In this document: in pieces, positions 48,201 through 58,700 of the stretch | Numbering within the stretch: position 1 is the first letter of the stretch | Layout: the number at the start of each line of letters is the position of its first letter | DNA from: Klebsormidium nitens | Lineage: Eukaryota > Streptophyta > Klebsormidiophyceae > Klebsormidiales > Klebsormidiaceae | NCBI GenBank assembly: GCA_000708835.1 | Contig: DF237350.1 | Coordinates: forward strand, 1-64,000 | Reading direction: 5' to 3' | DNA: 64,000 bases | Program-made: the position numbers and the translations under genes | Notes under the pieces: model-generated | Database searches by the model: none | The model's input: only the letters and a program-made list of their open reading frames with translations | What the model was told of the DNA's origin: nothing

Positions 48201-48838
48201 TTCTGATTCTGGAAGTATTTCCAACTCAGCAGATGGTCATATGCATCCCCATACTTCATCGGGCCCAGTTTTTTAATGACTTCCAAAATGTCGTTCCTCG
48301 ACGTATCCTCGGTGCCTCGTGCCTTTTCGTACCCTTTCACCTACGACCTTGTATGCGACTATTCCCACGGCAGGTCCTGAGCATTCTCACCTTCGGCGCC
48401 GAGGACGGCAAGGGCGGCTTCTTCCCCAACGGTGTGAACGGGCGCATCAACCTGCCCACCCCCATCGGCCCGGTTTACCGCAGCACCCGCCCGGGGACCG
48501 TTTACCCGGCCTACGACCAGACCGGTTTCGCTGACCCAAACACGGTTGACGAGCGCTTCGGCGAGACTCCGTTCCTTCCCGGAACTCCGTTCAACAGCGA
48601 GCCTCCGGCGCCGGACGTAGGGATCCCCCCCGAGGCGAAGTTTGACGAGTACCTGAGGCAGAAACGTGCCCCGACTGTCCCGAAGCTGCCCTTTGGTCCT
48701 GCCCCGGGGCCTTCCCCCGAGCGCAAAGAGGAGGAGAAAAAGGAGGAGAGAAAGGAGGGGAGAAATGAGGAGAGGAAGGAGGAGAGGAAGGAAGGGAAGA
48801 AGGACGAGAAAAAGGACAGGAAGGAGTATAAGCCTTAG
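45252..48838 (+). CDS. desiccation-related protein, PCC13-62 type (ferritin-like)
   Basis: Secreted ferritin-like four-helix protein of a family induced by water loss in resurrection plants; its biochemical role is not established. Seven coding exons: 45252-45257, 45734-45890, 46289-46517, 46742-46946, 47370-47567, 47875-47964 and 48374-48838. All have GT-AG borders in matching phases and give 449 residues. The first exon supplies only Met-Ala. It donates at GTGAGT to an acceptor CGCGCAG, giving a signal peptide (MALAYMLAAALVLAAAG). Family features are NFLTNTECLEASF, FAQETARDEAGHVR, FLAIWSLEEIG near the third helix and RTPQQVLSILTFG...GGFFPNGVNGRI in the C-terminal part. Exon three could start twelve bases later (46301). 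The 5'UTR is the GC-rich stretch before 45252. An ATG at 45686 would also give an open reading frame but a poorer leader. The C-terminus has an unusual Lys/Glu/Arg tail. Confidence 0.88.
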
Positions 48839-49369
48839 ATTTGAAGTGTTGAGAGTGCCAGGGACGCTAAAGGCACCTTGTGTTGAGTTTTGATTAGGCA
48901 ATAAGATGCCGTCACTGTAAGAGTGCACGGCAGGGTTTGGAAAGGAAGACAGAACTTTGCATTGAGAGCATTCAAAGAGTAGACTACCAAATACCACGAC
49001 ACGCAAGCAAGCACGTCGGCAATGACCGTTACTGATTCTGGGCTTCTCATTCCAATAGTGGGCTCATTGAAGTTCTCCTGACCACGAATACGCCATTTCT
49101 AAGTGAAACCTCCTTAGATTTCCACGTCGATTGTTTCGTTCAATGAGTCTTGCGCTAGTAGACCGCCAAGACAAAGGAGCGGTACGTTCGTGGGCTGACC
49201 TTTCCCAGCTCAAACGAAGCGTCTTTCATTCTCGCTTGATGCCGCCATCAAGCTACGCGGTACATCTTGCTAAGTTTCGTTGCTACAGAAACTTTTGACC
49301 AAGTGAACTGTCAAGATTTCGTGTCTATTTGATCAGAGAACTGCTTGCGGGCTCGGATCGAGACCGGCA

Positions 49370-49445
49370 CATTCCATGATTGGACAGAGATGGAAACCTC
49401 GGACTAGCATTCCATGATTGTACAGAGATGGAACCTCGGACTATC
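49370..49445 (+). repeat. two tandem copies of a 38-bp sequence
   Basis: CATTCCATGATTG, ACAGAGATGG, AACCTCGGACTA occurs at 49370 and again at 49408 with only small differences. It is a simple recent local duplication in non-coding DNA. Confidence 0.8.
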
Positions 49446-51775
49446 TTTTTTCGGAAAGGTACTCTCCTGACTGTCGGGGGAGTTCCTTGACCAATCGGAA
49501 GGTTCGCAATCGACACTTTTGCAACTTGTTGCGCCTGTCAGCCGCACCTGTCACTTTCAACTCCCCGCCAGTCTGACCTGAATTCGGCAAAACGATGCGT
49601 CCTGTCCTGTTGAGGCGGCATGGGTGCTTTGAACCTTGTCGCGCGCGTTCGTTGCGTGCGCATCCCGCCTCTCATCGGGCGTATGCAGCCGGAGAACAAG
49701 CATGCCAAAGAGGAATCATTGCTGCGCTGAACTCGCACAATCCAAAGTTTTGAGTTGCTCGGCACGTCTTTCATCCAGTTCTTCAAAGCCTCCTTTGATC
49801 CTTTGCTCACCCCGCGACCAGCGCGGCGCAGAGTGCTTTCTCATAAAGAAACGCGGGCCGGATATTGCTAGGGATCGTTCATCTGTGCATGCATCGATGG
49901 CAATGAGGTTGGCTTGATTGCTGAGGCTGAGAGCGAGCGCAACGAAATTGTATGAACAGGACTTTCGTCCAAGTCAAGGTGTTGCCTCTCCGGTGCCTCC
50001 TCTCTATCTGTCTTCTGCGCTCGAAACGGTGGTTTAGAAAGAAGCATTGCGGGCAAAGAAGACCTAATTTGAGGCTGCTGCCTGCCGATAACCTGCACCT
50101 GATGTTGTGCTTGCTTGAGCCCGGCCCGTTCTGACCCCGTCGGACTCTTTTGATCCACGAATGTAGCATCAGAAACATATTCGTTTCACACGCATCGAGT
50201 TCTGCCTCGAACCATTCTCGGTTGTACTGCCTCGACCGGCCACTGCGTGATCAGAAACGGTATTGCTTGGAGGCGTGCTTGGTCCTCCACTCTCAAACAA
50301 CCTGGCTCGCCGCACTTTTGATCATCTGTTCGCCCCTGTCTTTATGTCTGACGATCGTTGTCGGGCCAGATTTCTCTTGGACGCCCGCGCGTGCCTTGCA
50401 CTTAGCTACCAATCGTCCGAGTTTCTATAGAATCCTCTTGCGTGTCTTCTGTACACCATCAACCACTTGCTATTATAGCATCTTATACTTGGGGTACTTT
50501 TCGGACCCGGCCTAAAGTAATGTAAGATTCTGATTTTCGACCATCTCAAAGCGCTGAAGGTTTTGTGAGCGGCCGCGCGCGGGTCGCGCCGAGCGTCCGC
50601 GGCCGCGAGGGACCACATGAACTTCGCTTCGGGCCCGGATCTGAGCAAGTTGCGTGCGCGAGCACTGCAGGGTGACCGGCGAAGATACGCGGACTGGTTC
50701 AGATCAGCTGTGCCTCCACAACACAATGCTTAAAGATCTCGCCGCGCCAATCCGGCTCGCGCGCGCGCGCGCGGTGCGCCAGGCCTCGGGTCCCAGCGAC
50801 GTGGCCCGCTGGAGACGCGCCGAAGCTGGCGCGGCCGCGCGGCGCGATCCAACTTGTTGACGGCTAGGCTCGGCGAAGATTTTCTCCAACAACTTTGTCT
50901 GGCCTGCTTTTCCTGTAAAGATGCCTCTTCGAAACTCATCTAGCTTCCTTCATGACATGCGGCTCAGATTAGACGGACGCTGTTAAATTGACACGCTTCA
51001 GATCTCCATCAACGGCCTGACGGAGTCACGTTGTCGTAACTTTTTTTCGTTTCCACACCTATAAGAAGCTCTCGTATCTGCATTCGGGCCTGATCAGGGA
51101 TTAAAACAATCATTCGTGGTCAGCGTGTGGCCTGGACGTTTCTGCTTGTGCACCAGATACAAGAAAGCGCAGCGCGTTTCAGAAAGAAGACGATGACTGA
51201 TTGCGAACGCTGAAGTCAGCCAAGAAAGAATAGGTGACGGGAGCACAAATTTTCTTGAGACTGTTGAATTTGCGTACTCGCACTGTGAGTAGGGGCAAAT
51301 CTATTGCAGAACTGTTGCGGTAGAGACGAGTATCTGCTCAACTTGTGGCAATCATACATGCCAAGCAAAACTCTCCCGGACGCCGCAAGATACCACCTTT
51401 TACACACGCCGTCTCCGGCTGACCTAGTCGACGCGGGTTGTTCCCAGAACGCTCCATTCTCGTCTGGCATCAGAGCACAGTCGGAGATCGAGTACTCACT
51501 GCAATGGACCTGGCCAGTGTCTAATCTGCATACCCAGCCGGCGTGCTTGGATGCGACGCCTCTAACATTACTTGCTGGATTCATCTGCTGTTAAAATAAA
51601 TACTCCACAACGAGAAACTTCAAGAAGCTCTTTGGACGAAGATGACTCTAAGTGGGCTGGTCCCCAAGAGGAGCGTTGTGCATGCCACCGTCTCTGAAGC
51701 CCTCGTGTATCCTTTCCGGAGAAACGGGCCGCTTAAGTTCAACGAGGCCAGCTTACACAGGAAGGAAAGACGGTT

Positions 51776-52085
51776 TGCCCGTTAACGGGCAGGAGGCCGG
51801 GCAACGCGTTCCCCGGCCTCCTGCCCGGTCATCGGCCGAAGTCGGGGCAGGGTAGCGCACTGCCCGGTGATCGGGCAAACATCACCGGGCAAGCAGGCCG
51901 GGGAAGGGCTCATCTCGTGCACGGGTACAAGGCCGGGCAGGAGCGGCCGGATCCCGGGCAGCGACGCCGGGCAGGGGCTTTCCGCACGTCCGGGCAGGGC
52001 GACTGATGAGCGGGCAGCACAACCGGGCAGCCTCCGTTCAAGACCGGGCAACTAGACCGGGGAATGCATCATATATGATCGGGCA
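51776..52085. repeat. irregular cluster of CGGGCA motifs
   Basis: About twelve forward CGGGCA and three reverse TGCCCG copies occur in about 310 bases, most within a longer CCGGGCAG. Spacing is irregular (roughly 12-60 bases), so it is not an ordinary tandem satellite. Sequence between motifs is not conserved. The left part folds into a 16-bp hairpin (51786-51827). GC content is far above both flanks. Confidence 0.75.
51786..51827. repeat. 16-bp perfect inverted repeat inside the CGGGCA cluster
   Basis: CGGGCAGGAGGCCGGG (51786-51801), loop CAACGCGTTC, and CCCGGCCTCCTGCCCG (51812-51827). The loop contains the palindrome AACGCGTT. Confidence 0.85.
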
Positions 52086-52732
52086 ATAAGCATTGACGGG
52101 CGCCACGTCACCGACGTGATGACGTCATATGATGAACCGATGATAGATCGGAAAGAGCAGGACGAGATGAATCCGAGAATGTAAAAGAGGGAACAACAGT
52201 CAATTAACTTAGTGACAGTTTGAAAGACTTACGGTCCGTCTAGTACTTAGGCTATGCTGTGTCACTATGCGCCCGCTGCAATACACTATGTCCAACTGAA
52301 CCTTTGTGCTGGTTCAATTCTGCTGTGCTCTAACTTCTGATCGCTATGCGCCCCGCTACCTCGTCGTCTGCACTGCTGACTTCTCAACTCGGAAATCAAA
52401 CTTGCGAATGCCGAGTCTTGCGTGACGCATGATGCCTCCGAGTCAACCTGCATGCAGAACGCCGATCAGGAGTTAGCTAGGTCGAACGCACGAAAGACTT
52501 TCTTGCCACGCCATCACAAATGTGATCGGCATATCGCGTTGCACACTGTCTAGACTACTCTGTTCAATAAACACATAAGGAGTCAGTGAAAAGTTGAAAA
52601 CAAGGACTTTCGTTGCCCTGTTGTTACCAGCGCTACAGTATTGAAAGCAGCACGCCGCCGTGGAGTGCACTTGACTGTCACAGACACCTTAGATTCCGGA
52701 CCCTAAATGACAAAATTGATTCACCAACCTGA

Positions 52733-55700
52733 TCAGAAGCGAACCCGGACATCAGCAGGGTCCAATACGGTGCCTTCCTCCCGCCACTTCCGGTTCTTGA
52801 TGACGACCTTCTTCTTCTTGATGAGCCCCTCGCCCAGAAGCTTCAGGAGGTAGTTCTGGTTGAAGCCCGTCAGATCGGGGGACTTCGAGATGCCCGGTAG
52901 CTTGAGCCGGTTGATCGCCTTCTGGAGCGCTCTGGAGGTCAGCTGCGAACAGAAGCGATCGACTGTAGTCAAGAAAGGGTAGCCTCGTACTCCAAACACT
53001 GTGGTCCTCGTAAGGTAACCCGCTCGAGAAAAAGCGGATGTTGGATTCAGATGTGTTTGTGCGTATCACGTGCAACACCCTGCACTATGAGGAAGACATT
53101 GCGACGGCACTTCATCGATTCACGCCAAATTATGCTTCACAAAGCCCACTCAATTTTGCAAGATCGAATCGGAACTGGAATGGAGTCAGAAGGGAACGAG
53201 ACCGGGACCGGAACGGGTTGAGACCGAAACGAGACCGGGACAGAAAAAGTCAGAACGGAACGAGACCGGGTCAGAAACGGAATGAGAACGGAACGAGACC
53301 GGAATTGGAACGGGCTCGGAACGGAATCGATTTTAGATCGGAACACGATTTTGACCAGAATCGGAATCGGAATCGGAATAGCAACTGAAGTGTAACGAAA
53401 CTAAGATAAGACTGGAATGGATCTCAGATTGGAGCGGAATTCTGAGTGGAACCAGATCGAAACGGAATCAGACCGGAACGGACAAGAGCGAGACCGTCGA
53501 TCAGACCGGAAAGAAGGTCAGATTGAAGAGATTTTCGACCAGACCGAAGCACGAATCGGAATGGAATCTAGACCGGAACCGATTCAGAATGGAACTCGAC
53601 CGGAATCGGAACGGCTTCCGACCGGAACACGACTGGGACTGGGTCTGATAGCAGTACCAGAACGAAACTCGGACCTCGCTCTATAAAACATCCCGACGGC
53701 TTGTAATTGTGCTCAAGTGAAGTTGGTGTGGGCACTGAAAATACCGTCATTCCGAAGTACTTTTTAAGGAAACAAATCGATATCAGTCGACCACGAAGTT
53801 CACGGTTCTCCAGGCTAGGTCTTGCTGCAACCCTTGTCGAGGTGACACTTCTGGCCGTTTCGATGGGCAATGAGCTTTACCTGGTATGATGCGTTAACTT
53901 CCAGGGCGGTCATCGCGATAATCTGGTAGTTGTCGACCATCAACGGGTGCAACTTCTCGTCCTTGTCCTCGAAGGCGCCCCCAATCGGCAGATCTGACGT
54001 CGCCTCTGCATCGGAGTCCTCCTCTTCCGACGACTCGATTGCGGAGCCCGAAAGACTCAGCGACTCCTCGCTGTCCTCGTCCGACTTGCGCTTCTTCTTG
54101 GCCCCAGCCTTGCTCTGCTCCCGGGTCTTCTGTCGAGTGTCGGTTCCTGCCGCTGCCGGCTTGGAGTTCACCACGTAACTGTCGTTGTGAATCATCCGGT
54201 TCATCTTGGGCGCCCGGTTCGACTGCCGCACGGCTTGGGTTTCCTCAACCGGCTGATCCGTTGGCGGTTCCTTGTTCTTTTGGCTGGGGCCTCCTGATTC
54301 GTCCTGCTCGTTTGGCTCTTCGTTAACGGGGGAAACACCCGCCGCGCGCTTCTTCTTGTTCTTCTCCCGATCGCCCTGGCTGCCCTTCCGCTTCGCGGAC
54401 CCCTTCTTCGTCTCGTCCAGCTTTCCCTTCTCCTCGCGCTCCTCTAAACGTTCCCCCTCGCCAGCTTTCACGCGCTCCTCCGAACCCTTTCCGGCAGCCG
54501 ACACACCCCGGGGGGGCGAGAGCGCAGACCCTGAGAGGACCGCAGCCGGGCGAGCTGCCTGCTGCGCTGCCTGGTTGATCAGCGCCTCCGCGCAGAGATC
54601 CGCTGACGTCTTGTTCTGGGGGCTCGATCGGTGTTGGCCAGATGCCTGCACAGAAAGACTCAGAACGATGTGAAACACTCTCAGCGTCAGGATATCCATT
54701 CCTCCTTTTTTTCCGAGACGAGCCGAAGCGCGCACAAAAGCGCAGGACCTGAATGCCGATGTTTGGCAAAAAGTCGCGACTTAAAAGAGGCAAAAAGAAA
54801 GGACTCGGAACCGGAGCCTTCGATGGCGCAGTTCGATAGCCGCCCGTGCGCGCGCGCACTCGTCTCAATTTCAGTCGGTTTGAAGAAGGGAGTCATCGGT
54901 TTCTGACGAAAGCCAGCGAATGTTAATAAAGACGTGCAGAAAGAACTGGAAAGGACCGTGACCGTTCAAAAGCGGAGGATTGACGGCGCAGATCAACAGC
55001 CACGCGCGCGCGCGCACTCGTCTCAAATTGAGCCGGCCTTGAAGAAGGGAATCACCGGTCTTTGCCAAAAGCCCGCAACTCTGAGACGCGCAGAAATATT
55101 TTGAAAGGAACGTCATCCACAATCAAATAATCGATGGCGCAGATCGACAGCCGCGTGCGCGCGCACTTATCTCAGATTCAGTCGGCCATGAAAAAGGGAA
55201 GCATTGGTTTCTGTCAAAGCCCGCGACTTAAGACGCGCCAAAAGAACTTGCCAAAAGGACCGTGATTCAGAAGCCGAGAATCGATGGCGCAGATCGACAG
55301 CCGCGCGCGCGCGCGCACTCATTTATTCGGCCTCAAAGAAGGAAATCAAGAGCGGTCTAATCACTTCACATGGGGGCAAAAAAAGCCTTGGGCGGTCACC
55401 TTCTCAAAGCCCAAGGCGCCGGCATGTTCTTGGCACGCAAAACGGCCGCCGTCGTAGCATTCCACGTTGTACACCTCGCGAAGGAAGCCTTGGAAGCACA
55501 GGTTGTGCACCGGCTCCTTGCAAACGTCGCACCGGTGCTGCGTGGGTTTTCCTGCCATTGCGCACGCTGGCAAGGTGCACTTTCCGCCCAGTCCCTGAAA
55601 AGAAATTGAAGTGGACGTGCAAATCAGGCAGTATCCGAGCATATCAACTGAAAAGTTGAGCGGGAAACCGGAGCTAGTAACCCGTGCTAATGAACCGACT

Positions 55701-58700
55701 CCTATTTGAGAAGCTGGCCCGAGCTGAAAAACCGACCAGAAAACCATCTAAAACGAGCGCCGAAAACCGGAGACTAAACCCCGTGCGGATGACGTTCATT
55801 CAAAATCCAAGAAGGAAAGCGGACCAAGCAAACCTGAGTTTGTTTCGAATGCGAGCAGGAAACTCGAGCAAATTATTTGGATTGGAAACCCGGGCAGAAC
55901 ACTGTAGATGATTCAAACCAGACCAAGAGATAGTTTCAAAATGAGCCCGACACCCGTGCAGATGACCCAGAAGGGAACCCGACCAGATAATCGGAGCCGA
56001 CAGCCAAATCAAACATGAAACTGCAACCAGGGTCACATGCAGACACCCGAGTTGAAATCCCGAACGGTAAACCTGAGCCTTTTCTAACCTGAGCACGAAA
56101 AAGAACCCTATCTGTGCCTATGACATGGTTTGCCAGTCCAAGCATAAAGCCGAGCATATAACCTATGTTGCTAAGCATGAGAACAAGAAAACACCTCCCA
56201 GACCCCTCCCAGATGCCCAGAACTGACCTGTCGGAAGCCAAAGTTGCTGTGATGGTTGGCGCAGTAGAGCAGGTCCCCGTCGTAGTTCGCAACTCCGTAC
56301 AGCTTTGTCAATAGCGTCTGCATGCACTCCTTGTGCACCGGCTCAAGACACGTCTGGCAGTAACCTGAAGGCCGCTCCGTCGACGAGCACGTGTCTAACG
56401 AGCAGCTCGTTTTCGGCTTTGGCTGCAATAGGAAAAGACTGTAGTGAGTCAAAGACAGCAGCCAGTGCTTAAATGCTGGCTGAAAAAGGAAGGGACTTTT
56501 GAACTGAGGCGCAGGGCTCAAAACCTTTTGGTTTGGGATCTGGTAAGCGAGATATGTTTTCTTCATTGTCTTCAAAAACGTTGATACAGTGGCGAATCAA
56601 AAAGTGGTTATTGAAATCTCGTTGGTTAGCCGCAAAGCAGGGGTTTCTTTGCCAGGCATGTCTACGCCGTGCCTGGGAAAGAAGGATTTCGTTAGTGGCT
56701 CGGTTAGGGGTTTGGACGCGAGACAGCATCTGCTAACGAGGAAAATGAAAAGAGAAGGCTCTGAAGTGCAGAAGATGGCGGTCAGGCGAAGCAGATCTCA
56801 AAATGGAGTGTGCTGACGTCATCAAAACGAGGGCTGTGTCAGTTGGGGGGCTGGAAAGCAAGCAGACATAACGGGTCGCGCAATTTCCGGAATTCCTGGG
56901 TAAGGCAATTTAGAATAATGTGTGTGTGTGGCCGACGGAAATACAGGTCTGGACTCTCGAGACAAAACGGCTAAAATTTGCGTCTAAAATTGGGTCTGCA
57001 AAGAGGGTTATTTTGAGATGAGTCTGGCTGGAGGTGTCTAAAAGGTGATTTTCGGGGGTGCTTAACGGAGTGAAAAAGAGAGGTTTAAGCATTTTATCAC
57101 CATAATCGGATCAAGAAGGTTCAATTAAATCGGGGGCTTGGGTTTTCCGGTCAAGAGTAGGGTGGGGACACGTGGCGGCGCAGTATGCGGAAAATGGAGA
57201 AAGAGGCAAAAACAAGTGTTTTGAAGCGGGTTAAGGGTGGTCAGGGCGGCTTTTCAAGTCTTCGATAATGATCGGAGTACAGAGAAGTTTCGGAAAGCAG
57301 GAAATCGGAGTCGGAGTGGACGTGGATAGCCAAACGGACACGTGGCGGGTGTTGCAAAAGCTGGATGTTAGAGACGGAAGGGGGACGGAAGGTCGTAGAA
57401 CGCGGTTTTCGGGTTAGCTTTTTCGGGTTCAGGAGACGTCGAATGGAGAGGTAAATTAGGGAAGTTTAAAGACTTGCAGATCTGCAAATAAAGTCTGCGG
57501 AGACATGTACAAGAGAAGATCGTACAAAAATGGCATGCGCGCTTTTTGGAAAGTGACAAGTGCCAACTTACCGTTGTCTTGCCTGCGTCGCTAGCCGGAG
57601 CACGTGGTGCTTTTTCGAGGTCGATTCGTACAGCCGATTCGTTTGAGCGCTGGGTTGCCGCAGAGAGGTGTACCTGCTTCGAAGACAATCATTCGTTACT
57701 TTCAATCTTCAATACATTTTTCTAACGGAGAGTCAACGCAACCCCGGAAACAGCACTTCAGATTTGCAGCCCTGAGCTCTAAGCCCTGACTTTAAACCAC
57801 CGCCTCAATATCCACCTTTGATTGAGACGCAAACACAAAATCTTCAAAGCTTCCGTTTCAAAGCTGCCAGAAATTTTAAAAGTTTAGCTCCAGTACAAGT
57901 CTGCCAAAAACGTGGAAGGTTTTGGCACCACGGTGCCAGAAAGAGCAAGAATTTCTCGAAGGTTTCACGGTTTGAAGGTTCTGGTACCAGACACTTTCAG
58001 GATTCTGGCGCAAATCTGCCCCACTCACCTAGTCTGGAGGAGAAGACTCGGTGTTCAACGCTTTGTCAGGGAAGTTCGCGCTGTCAGGCGAAACGGATCC
58101 GCTGTTTTCTGCATCGGGCACCGGCTCCTGTACACATAGCGAGTTCAGGTTTGCCAGCATGTCTCAGCAAGCGCAAATCTGCAGTGGACGAGGCCGTTGT
58201 CTACGAAGAGCACCTGCTTCATCATAAACCACGATCGCGCGAGGTCCTCAAATAAAACCGTAGAGCATTCAGGTTCTCAGAAGCTTCTTGAAGGATATTG
58301 CCTATTGAAGCAAAGTCGACCAAGCAAGTTGAAGACACTTCGAGATACATGTGCTGAGCAGGTCGGATAGTGACGTGGCGAAAGTCGAAAAATCCCTGAC
58401 CTCAAGGGGTTCGTTCTTGTCAGCATGCGATGGGGGAAGATTCATGGCCTCTTGACTCTCGGGATCCGGATTTCCGCACGATTGGTCCTGCAACGTGAAC
58501 GGCTTTGGATGAATGACGAGATCAAGCAAGAGAGTGGAACAGAGCGAGAGTATCTTTGGTCAATATGAACTTGGACATCTTCTACAATCGTTTTTGCACA
58601 GGCAAGACACGTAATGTGAATACGCCACAGGTTTGCTTGTGGCGCATGCACATAGGCATGTGACGTATCCGATCAAACCTTTGCCTGATCACACCTATGC

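Larger units (their letters stand above)
48839..52732. other. intergenic region between two convergent genes
   Basis: No gene is supported on either strand. Contents: short G-like fragment near 49160; a 38-bp direct duplication at 49370; GC-rich islands at 50560-50640 and 50750-50850 with CG runs; the CGGGCA motif cluster at 51776-52085. The flanking genes point towards each other, so the interval should hold both 3' ends. Confidence 0.55.
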
